From: Lampropedia puyangensis
GTDB lineage: Bacteria; Pseudomonadota; Gammaproteobacteria; Burkholderiales; Burkholderiaceae_C
NCBI RefSeq assembly: GCF_004833285.1
Contig: NZ_STFG01000015.1
Coordinates: 32,749-96,748, forward strand
DNA: 64,000 nt
Direction of reading: 5' to 3'
In this document: piece by piece, positions 28,423-38,130 of the stretch
How the letters are laid out: every line of letters begins with the position of its first letter
How positions within the stretch are numbered: the stretch's first letter is position 1
Position numbers and translations under genes: made by a program
Notes under the pieces: model-generated
Seen by the model: only the letters and a program-made list of their open reading frames with translations
The model's database searches: none
Told to the model about the DNA's origin: nothing

Positions 28423-29537
28423 TACGCAACCCCTTTGGTTGTTGTTGATGCTGAGCTTGGTTGCGTATGCGGCACGGCCGTGCGTTTGATGCGGATGCGG
28501 TAATTCACCAAGGCATCACAGGCCAGCAGGTTGAACAACAGCAGCCCTTGGAAGACGCTGGAGATGGATTTTGGCAAACCGAGTTGCGATTGCGAGAGTT
28601 CGCCGCCGATGACAAACATCGATAGTAAGACGGTTGAGAACACCATGCCGACAGGATGGAGTCGCCCCACAAAGGCCACAATGATGGCCGTAAAGCCGTA
28701 GCCCACTGGGACATGGGGGTTGAGCTGGCCTACGGGCCCAATGACCTCCAGTGCACCGGCCAAACCAGCTAAGCCACCGGAAGTTAGTAGCGCCATCCAC
28801 AAGGTGCGCCGTGCAGAAAAGCCTGCGTAGCGTGCTGCCATGGGGGCTAAGCCTCCAACTTGCTGGGCAAAGCCTGCTTTGGTGCGAAACATGAAAAACC
28901 ACATGGCTAATGCCGCACACAAGGCCAATGCCACACTGATATTGGCTCGCGAGCCTGCCATTAAGCGCGGAAGTTGTGTGGCGACATCGAATGTGGCAGT
29001 ACGTGGGAAGTTGTAGCCTGCAGGGTCCTTCCATGGCCCATAGACCAAGTAAGCCAATAACTGAATGGCTACATAGACCAGCATGAGGCTGACGAGAATT
29101 TCATTGGTGTTGAAACGGTCACGCAGGATCGCCACAATGCTTGCCCATACCATGCCGCCAAGGCAACCAGCCAACAGAATCAGAGGAATGATCCATGCGC
29201 CTGTTGCGGGACCTGCTTGCAGGGCCACCCAGCCACCAGTGATGGCGCCCAGTACAAATTGCCCTTCAGCACCGATATTCCAGATGTTGGAGCGAAAACA
29301 CAGCCCTAAGCCTAGTGCTATCAATAGTAACGGTGTGGCCTTGGTGGCAATTTCCCCCCAAGCGTAAGCATTTTTGATGGGCTCCCAGAAAAAGACAGAA
29401 ATGCCTTGAATGGGGGATTTGCCGGAGAGGGAGAAAATGACGGCGCCCAGCAGCACCGTCACCAACAACGCCAATAGAGGTGAGCAGTACGACCATGCGC
29501 GTGAGGGCTGTGGTCTGGCTTCTAAAATGATTTTCAT
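28422..29537 (-). CDS. Nucleoside ABC transporter permease (NupP/YufP-like)
   Basis: First permease of the operon, 371 residues, with about ten membrane segments. The block FRSNIWNIGAEGQFVLGAI and the cytoplasmic coupling loop GLAPMAARYAGFSARR fit the family. It lies 66 bases after the ATPase gene and overlaps the next permease. Forms the heterodimeric channel with the product of 27511-28422. Confidence 0.92.
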   Translation of the reverse strand: MKIILEARPQPSRAWSYCSPLLALLVTVLLGAVIFSLSGKSPIQGISVFFWEPIKNAYAWGEIATKATPLLLIALGLGLCFRSNIWNIGAEGQFVLGAITGGWVALQAGPATGAWIIPLILLAGCLGGMVWASIVAILRDRFNTNEILVSLMLVYVAIQLLAYLVYGPWKDPAGYNFPRTATFDVATQLPRLMAGSRANISVALALCAALAMWFFMFRTKAGFAQQVGGLAPMAARYAGFSARRTLWMALLTSGGLAGLAGALEVIGPVGQLNPHVPVGYGFTAIIVAFVGRLHPVGMVFSTVLLSMFVIGGELSQSQLGLPKSISSVFQGLLLFNLLACDALVNYRIRIKRTAVPHTQPSSASTTTKGVA

Positions 29538-29603
29538 CGGATTAGCAAAACAAGGGCAAAGCGTTCAAATTGGCAGTGGTGGATAGATGGGGCGCATGCC
29601 TGG

Positions 29604-31211
29604 TTAAACCATCGTGGCCACTTCAGGATGAGTTTGTGATTGAGATACGGCGGGTTGCTCCCAAAGGCCGCTCATCCATAAGCCGACTTTTTCGATAGAG
29701 GCCTGTGCCCTTGGTAAGGATGGGGATAGTTGACCGTTGGAGATGACATACAACCTGTCGCACAGTTCAAACAGTTCTTCAATCTCTTCGCTGACGATCA
29801 GCACTGCGCAACCTTTTTCAGCCAGTTGCAGCAAGTGCGTACGGATTTGCGCTGCTGCGCCAACGTCCACACCCCAAGTGGGTTGGGCAACGATCAACAC
29901 CTTCGGGTTGGCATCAATTTCGCGGCCCATGATGAATTTCTGCAAGTTGCCTCCTGAGAGTGAGCGTGCTGCAGCGTGGCTACCGGCCGCTTTGACGTTG
30001 AAGGTGCGAATGAGGTGCAGGGCTTTGTCGCGTAACTGGCGCGGGCTAATCCAGCCTAACGGGCCACGGGATAAGGGGCGTGTCAGCAGCAGGTTTTGCG
30101 CTAACGACATACTGGGTACCGTGGCGCGACCTAGCCGCTCTTCTGGCACAAAATGCAAGTCAAATTCTGCGCGACGTTGTTGTGTGTTCTTTTTGCCCGC
30201 AGCTTGTGAAAACAACACCACCTGTTCGTGAGCTGCCCGAGTATCCTCACCCGATAAGGCTTGCAGCAACTCATTTTGTCCGTTGCCAGAGATGCCTGCG
30301 ATACCAACGACCTCGCCCGCACGTACATGCAGGTTGATATTGTGCAAATCCATGCCGTAGGTGTGCGATTTGGGCAGATGTAGCGCGTTTACTTCAAGCG
30401 CCACTTCCTTTGGGCTGCTATGCCGTTGAGGCGTTGCTGGCGGTTCCGCGCCAATCATTAAACGGGCTAATGAAGCATCACTTTCTTGTCTTGGATTGAC
30501 CACGCCACGCACTTGTCCTTGGCTGATGACGGTGCAGGTATCGCACAGCTGTCGTATTTCGTGCAGCTTGTGGCTGATGTACAAAATGCTGCAGCCTGAC
30601 TGCGCTAAGCGTTTGAGTACTTGGAAAAGGCTTTGCACTGCCTGCGGTGTGAGCACGGAAGTCGGTTCATCCAGAATCAGTAGTTTGGGGTGGGTGACAA
30701 GGCTGCGCAGAATTTCTACTTTTTGGCGCTCGCCCACGCTCAGGGTGTGCATAGGGCGATCGGGCTCAATATTCAGACCAAACACGGCAGCTGCTTCGTC
30801 CAAGTGCACGCCGAGCATTTCTCGGTCCATGCTCTTGTCCTGGCCAAGCCAGATGTTCTCAGCAACGGTCAGTGAATCAAAGAGATTGAAATGCTGAAAC
30901 ACCATGGCAATACCCAACTGCCGTGCTTGCTGTGGCGAGCGTATGGCAATGGGTGCGCCATCGAATGCAATGCTGCCCTCATCTGGTGCCACTGCACCAT
31001 AGATGATTTTCATCAGGGTAGATTTGCCTGCGCCGTTTTCACCCAAAATGGCATGAATTTGCCCGCGCTCAACGCGTAAATCAATGCCGTCATTGGCAAC
31101 CACGCCAGGGTATTTTTTTGTGATCCCTTGCAATAGCAGACGGGCAGGGGTTGGTTCTTCCAGCTGCGAAAGCTCGAAGGATTCATGGTCCGGTTGTGGC
31201 AAAGTGCTCAT
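29604..31211 (-). CDS. Nucleoside ABC transporter ATP-binding protein (two ATPase domains)
   Basis: Fused double ATPase of 535 residues (NupO/YufO-like). Domain 1 has Walker A GENGAGKST, signature LSVGERQ and Walker B LLILDEPT. Domain 2 is degenerate as usual: GISGNGQNELL in place of Walker A, signature LSGGNLQK and VLIVAQPTWGVDVGA. Such tandem ATPases power sugar and nucleoside importers with heterodimeric permeases. First gene of the operon, transcribed from the region beyond 31211. Confidence 0.95.
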   Translation of the reverse strand: MSTLPQPDHESFELSQLEEPTPARLLLQGITKKYPGVVANDGIDLRVERGQIHAILGENGAGKSTLMKIIYGAVAPDEGSIAFDGAPIAIRSPQQARQLGIAMVFQHFNLFDSLTVAENIWLGQDKSMDREMLGVHLDEAAAVFGLNIEPDRPMHTLSVGERQKVEILRSLVTHPKLLILDEPTSVLTPQAVQSLFQVLKRLAQSGCSILYISHKLHEIRQLCDTCTVISQGQVRGVVNPRQESDASLARLMIGAEPPATPQRHSSPKEVALEVNALHLPKSHTYGMDLHNINLHVRAGEVVGIAGISGNGQNELLQALSGEDTRAAHEQVVLFSQAAGKKNTQQRRAEFDLHFVPEERLGRATVPSMSLAQNLLLTRPLSRGPLGWISPRQLRDKALHLIRTFNVKAAGSHAAARSLSGGNLQKFIMGREIDANPKVLIVAQPTWGVDVGAAAQIRTHLLQLAEKGCAVLIVSEEIEELFELCDRLYVISNGQLSPSLPRAQASIEKVGLWMSGLWEQPAVSQSQTHPEVATMV

Positions 31212-31536
31212 GCGATGAATCAGAAAGTAGGGCGCAGGGCAGGAAACTCTAATGGAGGTAACAGCACAAAACAGGCCAGAAATTTTCAGCCTCGAAGTAG
31301 CGGTATGCGCTTTGCAGCCTTGAGTGCCAATGGGCTACTCGGAAACCTTAATCGTGCAACACCCCATGTTGCGCTACTCATTATGGTTGCCACTGTGCTG
31401 TTTCTCTCGCTGGGTGAGGGTGGTCTTTTTCAGTAGTGCACCCAAGGCTAGTGAAAAGCCTCAGGCCAATTGTTGGCAAGCTCTGTATTATCCCGTTGAA
31501 ACGCATGAGAGATAACAAAACTTGATGGAGACAAGC
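31212..31536. other. Divergent intergenic region ABC operon / AhpD-like gene
   Basis: 325 bases that must hold the promoters of both divergent units. I see no hairpin terminator or recognised riboswitch. An open frame at 31185-31436 was considered and rejected as a gene. Confidence 0.4.
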
Positions 31537-32121
31537 ATGAGTAAACGCTACCCGCTGATGGAATTGCAAGATGTACCTGCAGATATCAAAGATCGGATTG
31601 TGCTGATTCAGGAGAAAAGCGGCTTTATTCCGAATGTGTTTTTGGCCCTCGCAAGGCGCCCAGCAGAGTGGCGTGCTTTCTTTGCTTACCACGATGCTTT
31701 GATGGAGCGTCAAGACAGTTCGTTGACTAAAGGGGAGCGGGAGATGATCGTTACCGCTACCAGTGCTGCCAATCAATGCCTGTATTGCGTGGTCGCCCAT
31801 GGGGCGCTGCTGCGTGTTTATGAGAAAAAACCACGCATTGCAGACCAAATCGCTATCAATTACCGCAAAGCCAGTATTGAGCCAAGGCAACGTGCCATGC
31901 TCGATTTTGCGATGAAGGTGTGCCTTCAGTCCCACGCGATTGAAGAGGCAGATTTTCAAGCGCTGCATCCGCATGGCTTTGACGATGAAGACATTTGGGA
32001 CATTATTGCCATTACTGCGTTTTTTGGCATGTCCAATCGTTTGGCTAATGCCGCAGGCTTCATGCCCAACCCTGAGTTTTATCTGATGGGGCGAATGCCG
32101 AGGCCACCAAAATTGGCGTGA
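31537..32121 (+). CDS. Peroxidase-related (AhpD/CMD-like) protein
   Basis: The 194-residue protein is of the carboxymuconolactone decarboxylase/AhpD superfamily. The redox motif CLYCVVAHG (Cys-x2-Cys-x3-His) inside the SAANQ helix is the AhpD-type peroxidase active site. The N-terminal PADIKDRIVLIQEKSGFIPNVF is typical of the uncharacterised peroxidase-related subgroup. The ATG at 31537 has ATGGAG 7-12 bases before it as ribosome site. It is monocistronic, with hairpin 32132-32149 downstream. Role in peroxide or thiol stress is inferred from the family. Confidence 0.87.
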   Translation: MSKRYPLMELQDVPADIKDRIVLIQEKSGFIPNVFLALARRPAEWRAFFAYHDALMERQDSSLTKGEREMIVTATSAANQCLYCVVAHGALLRVYEKKPRIADQIAINYRKASIEPRQRAMLDFAMKVCLQSHAIEEADFQALHPHGFDDEDIWDIIAITAFFGMSNRLANAAGFMPNPEFYLMGRMPRPPKLA

Positions 32122-32131
32122 TAAGCAAAAT

Positions 32132-32149
32132 GGCCACAGATCTGTGGCC
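32132..32149. terminator. Perfect palindromic hairpin between convergent genes
   Basis: GGCCACAGA-TCTGTGGCC is a perfect 18-base palindrome. On the minus strand it is followed by attttgctt, which would suit a terminator for infA (stop at 32251); on plus it could act for the AhpD-like gene. Confidence 0.55.
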
Positions 32150-32250
32150 GTTCTCAACGTAACTGCTTGGTGAGCGTGCGCACCTAACTAATTAATACAT
32201 AGGCACATAGCGTGTTGGTCAATGCAGTGGGGCAGCGTACCCGCAGGGTT

Positions 32251-32496
32251 TTAGGTTGAAGCAACTGGGCCACGACCTGGCAAGTGCCGGAAAATAATGC
32301 GGCCTTTGCTCAAGTCATAAGGAGACATTTCCAGTGTGACCTTGTCACCTGCCAAAATGCGGATGTGGTGCTTACGCATTTTTCCGCCAGTATAGGCGAT
32401 CAATTCGTGGCCGTTTTCCAGTGTCACGCGAAAACGCGAGTCAGGCAAAACTTCCGTTACGGAGCCTTGCATTTCAATCAATTCTTCTTTTGCCAT
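32251..32496 (-). CDS. infA: Translation initiation factor IF-1
   Basis: Small S1/OB-fold factor that blocks the ribosomal A site during initiation. 81 residues, beginning [18 protein letters not shown] and containing [20 protein letters not shown], as in betaproteobacterial IF-1. It stands alone rather than in the ribosomal protein operon (rpmJ-rpsM neighbours absent), so it is probably the second infA copy that many Burkholderiales carry. The frame stays open for 115 codons upstream of its ATG by chance; the domain starts at 32496. GGGAAA about 13 bases upstream is a weak ribosome site. Confidence 0.93.
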   Translation of the reverse strand: MAKEELIEMQGSVTEVLPDSRFRVTLENGHELIAYTGGKMRKHHIRILAGDKVTLEMSPYDLSKGRIIFRHLPGRGPVAST

Positions 32497-33218
32497 GGTG
32501 CTTAGAATTTCCCAAAAAGGTGCGCACAGCTTGCAGAGTGTGCGGCATTTGATAATCTGATTTCTTGCAAAGCCTGCAGCCTGCGCCCACGCTTTAATCA
32601 CAGAAAGCGAGGTTCGCGGCGCTTTAGCACACAATTTGCAGAAACCAGCGAAAACGGCTGTGTGCGTTAGGCTTTGCTGTCCGATGGCGATCAGAGGCAG
32701 GCACTTATTGGCAGGCGTCTGATCGCGAGACTCCTCGCTGGCGGCAGAGAGGAGAGCATCAATTGGTTCTTTCGAACGCTGGAGACAACTAGACAGAATT
32801 GCGCTTAACACGAAGTATTTATGCGTGCATGCCAAGCGCACATCTCACACAAACACAGCCAAAACAAATTCAAGTAAACCCGCAATTGTAGCCATGCTTT
32901 GGCAAAAGTACAAAGGGCGAAGGGTATTGGTCTGGTTCTTGGCTATTTAGTTTGTACTTGATTTGTTTAACACTTGCGCGTTAGTGGCATGTGTGTGCTA
33001 ATTTTCATAAAAATTTATATACCAAAAATGTTATTTAATAAAAATATTATATTCTTATGTGGAATGATGATGTCGCCACTACAATTTGATCCGGTTGTTA
33101 GCCGCAGTCTATTGATCGCCAGATGATTGGGGATCAACGCTTGCTTTGTTTGCGCTTGGTCTGGACAGATGGTGAAAAAAGATTTTTGGCAACGCTTTTC
33201 GAATCAACGAGGATATTC
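32497..33218. other. Divergent intergenic region infA / metQ with AT-rich block
   Basis: 722 bases. The stretch 33000-33060 is strikingly AT-rich for this genome and contains TTATATTCTT (33047-33056), a 10-mer also found about 170 bases upstream of cysI. It probably holds the metQ promoter and a regulator site (CysB-type is a guess). No terminator, RNA gene or SAM riboswitch was recognised. GAGGA at 33209-33213 is the metQ ribosome site. Confidence 0.45.
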
Positions 33219-34004
33219 ATGATCAAAAAATTACTTCCTTTGGTTGCTGCCTTGGCTGTGTCGTTTGGTGCCCATGCGCAAACTAAATTGGTGGTGGGGG
33301 CCTCTCCTGTGCCGCATGCTGAACTGCTGGAGTTCGTCAAGCCTGACTTGAAGGCGCAAGGCATTGACTTGGAGGTCAAGGAATTCACCGATTACGTGCT
33401 GCCCAATACTGCGGTGGAAGAAAAACAATTGGATGCGAACTTTTTTCAGCACCAGCCGTATTTGACCAATTTCAATAAAGACCGCAAGACTAATATTGTG
33501 GCGGTGCCCAATGGCGGTATTCATGTGGAGCCCTTTGGCGCTTATTCCAAAAAAATCAAGGCCATTGTGGACTTGAAAGATGGTGCGGTCGTGGCCATTC
33601 CCAATGATCCTTCCAACTCTGGCCGTGCTTTGTTGTTGCTCGACAAGCACGGGGTGATCAAACTCAAAAACAGCAGCAATATCACTTCCACAGCCTCTGA
33701 TATCGCAGAGAACCCCAAGAAACTCCAGTTCCGTGAGTTAGAGGCAGCCATCTTGCCGAGAGCATTGGATGACGTGGATTTAGCCTTGATCAACACCAAC
33801 TATGCACTTGAAGCGGGCTTGGTTCCTACCAGCGATGCACTGCTGTTGGAGGGGAGTGAGTCGCCGTACGTGAACATCATTGCTGCGCGGGCTGATCATG
33901 CGAATGACGCTGCGATTCAAAAGCTGACAGAGGCATTGCGCACGGACAAAGTGCGTGAGTTCATTAACACGAAGTACAAGGGTGCTATCGTTCCTGCGTT
34001 TTAA
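33219..34004 (+). CDS. metQ: MetQ/NlpA-type methionine-binding protein
   Basis: Periplasmic substrate-binding protein of the methionine ABC importer family, 261 residues. Signal peptide LLPLVAALAVSFGAHA (no lipobox cysteine, so a soluble rather than lipidated form). Family core TKLVVGASPVPHAELLEF, ANFFQHQPYL and VAIPNDPSNSGRALLLL. GAGGA sits 5 bases before the ATG; the in-frame extension to 33123 is unlikely. The metN and metI partners are not beside it, so it is an orphan binding protein here and may work with a transporter coded elsewhere. Confidence 0.92.
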   Translation: MIKKLLPLVAALAVSFGAHAQTKLVVGASPVPHAELLEFVKPDLKAQGIDLEVKEFTDYVLPNTAVEEKQLDANFFQHQPYLTNFNKDRKTNIVAVPNGGIHVEPFGAYSKKIKAIVDLKDGAVVAIPNDPSNSGRALLLLDKHGVIKLKNSSNITSTASDIAENPKKLQFRELEAAILPRALDDVDLALINTNYALEAGLVPTSDALLLEGSESPYVNIIAARADHANDAAIQKLTEALRTDKVREFINTKYKGAIVPAF

Positions 34005-34054
34005 TGCTTTTGCATTAACTGCGGCGCAAAAAACTGCTGGTTTTTTGCCCTATG

Positions 34055-34088
34055 AAAAAAGCCAAGCTGCATAGAGCTTGGCTTTTTT
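34055..34088. terminator. Bidirectional terminator metQ / FNR
   Basis: AAAAAAGCCAAGC (34055-34067) pairs with GCTTGGCTTTTTT (34076-34088), giving a 13-bp stem with an 8-base loop. A and T runs on both sides let it serve metQ on plus and the ferredoxin reductase gene on minus. Confidence 0.9.
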
Positions 34089-34121
34089 GTTTTATAGCGG
34101 ATTGCGCAGAGTGTATTTTGC

Positions 34122-35219
34122 CTAGATTTTTTCGACCGGCTGCTGGCCCAAACGCTCCAGCAGGATGGTACTAGTGGTGGTGTAGAGCGTCAGTGGGCTT
34201 TTGCCATGCAAGCGTTCTGCAATTGCGTAGGAGGCCATTAACGCTTCATGAAAGGCGCTGGCAATCAATTTGCGCTTTCCGGGATAGCTTGCGATATCGC
34301 CGATGGCAAAGATCCCTTCGCGACTGCTTTCCTGTGTCGCTGGATTGACGGCAATATGCTTGGAGTCGAGTTCCAGCCCCCAATCCAACATGGCACCTAA
34401 CTTGGGTGAGATGCCTTGGTAGATGAGCAAGATGCCTGCTTCAAGCGTTTGTGTTTGCCCATCATTGTCGGTAATTTGCAGTGAGTCGAGTTGCTGCTGC
34501 GTATTGCGCGGGCTGGTGTGGAGTTCCTGCAGCTGCCCAACGGCCACTTGTACAACACCTTGGTCGCGAAGTGCATCTAGCTGAGCAAGTGCAGCTGCAT
34601 CGGCTTTGAATACGTCCCTGCGGTGCAGCAGTGTGATGCGATGGGGGCGTTCATTGGTGGGGAGCGCTGCTAAGGTCAAAGCTTTTTGTACTGCCGCTTC
34701 GTCCCCGCCAAACACGATCACGTGTTGACCTGCCACGGGTGCTGCGCGGTCATGTGATTGCAAGAAGACTTGTTTGGACTGTGCAATCAATGCATCCAAT
34801 TGCTCCAGTTTGGGCTTGCGCGGCACAAACGCACCAACGCCAAGTGCCAGAACCACCGCTTTGCACTCAATGGCATGTCCCCGGTCAGTCCGTACGGTAT
34901 AGCCACCCGCATTGGTTTGATCAATGGCAATGACGGTATGCCCACAGTGCCAACCAACCGTGAATGGATTGAGTTGTTCGTGCAGTTGCTTGGCCAGTTG
35001 CGCGCCGGTAACGCAGCCAATAGCGGGGATGTCGTAGATGGGTTTGTGTGGGTACAACTCTGCGCATTGCCCGCCCGGGTGGGGGAGCGCATCAATGGCA
35101 TGGCAGGCAATGCCTTGAAGACCGAGTTGAAAAAGCTGAAAGAGGCCCGCGGGTCCGGCGCCGACCACGACTACCTCGGTAGTGAAGCTGTCGCTGCTTT
35201 GCGTCGGGCTGGATGTCAT
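34122..35219 (-). CDS. Ferredoxin--NADP reductase, thioredoxin-reductase-like type
   Basis: FAD flavoprotein of 365 residues. It has the FAD motif [19 protein letters not shown], the family segment HPGGQCAELYPHKPIYDIP, an NADP-binding stretch IVFGGDEAAVQKAL, and the C-terminal IFAIGDIASYPGK. It lacks the CxxC of thioredoxin reductases, which identifies the ferredoxin/flavodoxin-NADP reductase branch. It follows fdxA by 33 bases on the same strand, so it probably passes electrons to that ferredoxin; both follow the cys genes. Confidence 0.9.
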   Translation of the reverse strand: MTSSPTQSSDSFTTEVVVVGAGPAGLFQLFQLGLQGIACHAIDALPHPGGQCAELYPHKPIYDIPAIGCVTGAQLAKQLHEQLNPFTVGWHCGHTVIAIDQTNAGGYTVRTDRGHAIECKAVVLALGVGAFVPRKPKLEQLDALIAQSKQVFLQSHDRAAPVAGQHVIVFGGDEAAVQKALTLAALPTNERPHRITLLHRRDVFKADAAALAQLDALRDQGVVQVAVGQLQELHTSPRNTQQQLDSLQITDNDGQTQTLEAGILLIYQGISPKLGAMLDWGLELDSKHIAVNPATQESSREGIFAIGDIASYPGKRKLIASAFHEALMASYAIAERLHGKSPLTLYTTTSTILLERLGQQPVEKI

Positions 35220-35252
35220 AGAGGGTTGAACGCGCAGGAGGGCACAATAGAA

Positions 35253-35582
35253 TCAGCGCTCTAAAAATTGCAGCTTGTCGGTTTTACCATTCCACTCATC
35301 AGCATCTTCCATGGCTGGCTTGCGCTTGGTGATGGTTTTGTAGTTGCCGCTTTCATTCAAATCGGCATTGATTTGAATGAATTCTTGCTGATCAGCAGGC
35401 ACATCCTCTTCGGCAAAGATGGCTTCTGCCGGGCATTCCGGTACGCAAACGGCGCAGTCGATGCATTCGTCTGGGTCGATGATCAGAAAGTTAGGCCCTT
35501 CCTTGAAACAATCGACGGGACACACATCGACGCAATCGGTATATTTGCACTTGATACAGTTTTCGGTGACGACGTGTGTCAT
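35253..35582 (-). CDS. fdxA: 7Fe ferredoxin (FdxA)
   Basis: Electron carrier of 109 residues with one [3Fe-4S] and one [4Fe-4S] cluster. Visible cysteines: [18 protein letters not shown] for the first site and [12 protein letters not shown] for the second, in the pattern of Azotobacter-type FdI. The C-terminal tail of about 45 residues is usual in this subfamily. It sits between cysN (88 bases upstream) and the ferredoxin reductase gene (33 bases downstream), all on minus. Confidence 0.95.
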   Translation of the reverse strand: MTHVVTENCIKCKYTDCVDVCPVDCFKEGPNFLIIDPDECIDCAVCVPECPAEAIFAEEDVPADQQEFIQINADLNESGNYKTITKRKPAMEDADEWNGKTDKLQFLER

Positions 35583-35670
35583 GACAGGCTCAGAAAAAGA
35601 ATGTAGTAATGGTTATGAAACGCGGGGAAACCCCATATTTTAACGCGGCTGCGCTGAGGATGGGGCGTCC

Positions 35671-37029
35671 TTAATCGTTGACCAGTACAGCAGCAGCGGT
35701 TTTATGGCTGGCGGTATCTACCAAAATCATGGCGCCCAGTGCGCGACTTTGGCTGTAAGGAGCAGCAGGAATGGCTTCTTGCAAGACGAGTTCTACGGTG
35801 CCAATGGCATTGGGTGCCAAATGATCGGCAGCTTCGCGTTGCAGGGTTTGGATGTTGAGTTGCTGCACGATCCGGCGAATTTTGGCTTTTACCCAGCGAT
35901 GGCCGTGCAGCGCCCAGTACACACGTCCAACGGCAGCGGGCTCATCGTCCATCCAAGCGATGGTGGCCGTGATTTCACGTTGAGCGGGCCATGCGTGAGT
36001 GGCTGTAGTTGGGGTGTCGAAATCATCGAATGCTGAAATTGACTCGCTGGTGGTCACAGTCTCGGTTGTTGGCGTTGTGGCCAACAGCCAGTCACCACGC
36101 GAGATATCCACTTCTTGATCCAGCAAAACGCCAGCGCTGTTGCCTGCAGAAACGGACTCGGCATGGCGAACGTGGTTCAGTACTTCGACAATACGCGCGG
36201 GGCGATTGGCTGGGAAAATGCGTACATCTTGTCCTGCGTGCAGTGCGCCTGTAGCAACGCGGCCCCAAAATACACGGCGGCTTTTGCTGGTGTCGGCCGA
36301 GGATGAGAATTTCTCAACCCATTGCACAGGGAAAGCCAAAGGCAATTGAGTATCAGCAGCGGTAGCTGGCAGACCTTCAAGCAGTGGCAGCAGCGCCGGG
36401 CCGTTGTAGCCTGCAAAGTCAGCTTCGGCTTGAACAACGTTGTAACCTTTGAGGGCGGATATGGGCACGATGGCTGTTGCGATCAGATGCTCTGCTTGGG
36501 CAAAGCGTTGTAGTGCGCCTTTGATATGTTGAAATGCCTGTGTTGGGTCTTGCACAGCATCGAGTTTGTTGATGGCAAAAATCAGCGAAGGCACGCGCAG
36601 AAGATGCACCAGCAGGCTGTGGCGCTTGGTTTGGGGCAACAATTGCAGCTCAGGATTTTGCCAATCCAGTTTGGTAGCGTCCACCAGCACGACAGCCGCA
36701 TCGGCGTTGCTGGCGGCTGTGACCATATTGCGGGTGTATTGTTCATGGCCTGGCGCATCGCCAATAATGAATTTGCGACTGGCAGTAGAGAAATAACGCC
36801 ATGCAACATCGATGGTGATGCCTTGCTCACGTTCGGCGGCCAAACCATCGGTGAGTTGGGCCAAGTCGATTTCCTCTTTGCTGGAGGCGTTATGGCGTGT
36901 CACACCAGCGAGTTGGTCTTGCAATACGCTTTTGCTGTCAACCAATAAGCGGCCAATCAAGGTCGATTTGCCGTCGTCGACGCTACCGCAGGTAATAAAG
37001 CGCAGGGCGTTGTGGTGGGTGGTACTCAT
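35671..37029 (-). CDS. cysN: Sulfate adenylyltransferase subunit 1 (GTPase)
   Basis: Regulatory GTPase subunit of ATP sulfurylase, coupling GTP hydrolysis to adenylyl sulfate formation. 452 residues with EF-Tu-like motifs: P-loop GSVDDGKST, switch EREQGITIDVAWRYF, DAPGHEQYTRNM and NKLD. The length shows no fused APS kinase (CysC) domain. Partner of the CysD product coded 105 bases upstream. Last gene of the cys block proper. Confidence 0.95.
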   Translation of the reverse strand: MSTTHHNALRFITCGSVDDGKSTLIGRLLVDSKSVLQDQLAGVTRHNASSKEEIDLAQLTDGLAAEREQGITIDVAWRYFSTASRKFIIGDAPGHEQYTRNMVTAASNADAAVVLVDATKLDWQNPELQLLPQTKRHSLLVHLLRVPSLIFAINKLDAVQDPTQAFQHIKGALQRFAQAEHLIATAIVPISALKGYNVVQAEADFAGYNGPALLPLLEGLPATAADTQLPLAFPVQWVEKFSSSADTSKSRRVFWGRVATGALHAGQDVRIFPANRPARIVEVLNHVRHAESVSAGNSAGVLLDQEVDISRGDWLLATTPTTETVTTSESISAFDDFDTPTTATHAWPAQREITATIAWMDDEPAAVGRVYWALHGHRWVKAKIRRIVQQLNIQTLQREAADHLAPNAIGTVELVLQEAIPAAPYSQSRALGAMILVDTASHKTAAAVLVND

Positions 37030-37133
37030 AGCTTAGAACTCAAGGGCGGCACAGTGGGTGACTGTCGCTGCCGCAAATGCAATGGGATCAAAAAATGCAG
37101 CTTGCGCTGCTGTGGCTGGCCTCTCGCAGGCGG

Positions 37134-38093
37134 TTAGAAATAGCCGTCGCGCTTGCGTTTTTCCATGGATGCGTCAGAGGTTTTGTCATCCATGCGTGTG
37201 GCGCCGCGTTCGCTGACGGTGACTGATAAAGTCTCCGCCACGATATCTGCTGCCGATGCAGCCGAGCTGGCGACGGGGCAGGTGCATGTGATGTCGCCCA
37301 CGGTGCGAAAGCGCACTTCACGCTGTACGACTTCTTCACCATCTTTTGCAGGGGTGAGTTCCGTGACTGGCACCAGCAGGCCCTTGCGTTCTACGACTGG
37401 ACGTTGGTGTGCGTAGTAGAGGCTTGGCAATTCGATGTTTTCGCGGTCGATGTATTGCCACACGTCCAGCTCAGTCCAGTTGCTGATGGGAAATACGCGG
37501 AAGTGCTCGCCCGGTGCGAGTCGGGTATTAAAGAGTGTCCACAATTCAGGCCGTTGGGCTTTGGGTTGCCACTGACCGAAACTGTCGCGGTGGCTGAAGA
37601 TGCGTTCTTTGGCGCGGGCTTTTTCTTCGTCGCGTCGCGCGCCGCCGATCAGTGCGTCAAAGCGAAACTCCTCAATAGCTTCCAGTAACGTGACAGATTG
37701 ATGGGCATTGCGACTCTCCCCCGGGTGAGACAGGCGCACAGTTCCGCGCGCCATCGAATCTTCGACACTGCGAACGATCAACTCGGCCCCGAGTTCTTTG
37801 GCGCGGCGGTCACGAAATTCAGTGACCTCCGGGAAATTGTGACCGGTATCAATCATCAACAGGGGGTATGGAATTCGCCCGGCGCCAAAGGCTTTTTCTG
37901 CACACTTGAGCATGACCAGCGAGTCTTTACCGCCAGAAAACAATAGCGTAGGGCGTTCAAAACTGGCCGCCACTTCGCGCAGAATGAAGATGGTTTCTTC
38001 TTCTAATGCATCGAGATGGCTGTTGCTCAGTTGGTGTGTGACCGGGTGCGATAAGGCCGACTGGATCACATCGGATTCGATTCGTGCGTTCAT
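37134..38093 (-). CDS. cysD: Sulfate adenylyltransferase subunit 2
   Basis: Catalytic subunit of ATP sulfurylase (PAPS reductase-like PP-loop fold), 319 residues. The SGGKDSLVMLKCAEKAF PP-loop, IDTGHNFPEV and the C-terminal KRKRDGYF ending are diagnostic. The ATG at 38093 gives the normal N-terminus; the frame is open to 38195 but that part overlaps cysH. Lies 37 bases after cysH and before cysN. Confidence 0.95.
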   Translation of the reverse strand: MNARIESDVIQSALSHPVTHQLSNSHLDALEEETIFILREVAASFERPTLLFSGGKDSLVMLKCAEKAFGAGRIPYPLLMIDTGHNFPEVTEFRDRRAKELGAELIVRSVEDSMARGTVRLSHPGESRNAHQSVTLLEAIEEFRFDALIGGARRDEEKARAKERIFSHRDSFGQWQPKAQRPELWTLFNTRLAPGEHFRVFPISNWTELDVWQYIDRENIELPSLYYAHQRPVVERKGLLVPVTELTPAKDGEEVVQREVRFRTVGDITCTCPVASSAASAADIVAETLSVTVSERGATRMDDKTSDASMEKRKRDGYF

Positions 38094-38130
38094 GGGATTA
38101 TCCAAAGCAAGGGGTGTGGTCCATGGGCCT

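Noticed and set aside
31185..31436. 83-codon open frame with a hydrophobic C-terminus
   Set aside because: It overlaps the start of the ABC ATPase gene on the other strand, has no ribosome site and no recognised family.
32497..32841. In-frame 115-codon extension upstream of infA
   Set aside because: IF-1 is always about 70-90 residues and its normal start is at 32496. The extension is Cys-rich and unlike any IF-1, so it is taken as a chance absence of stops.
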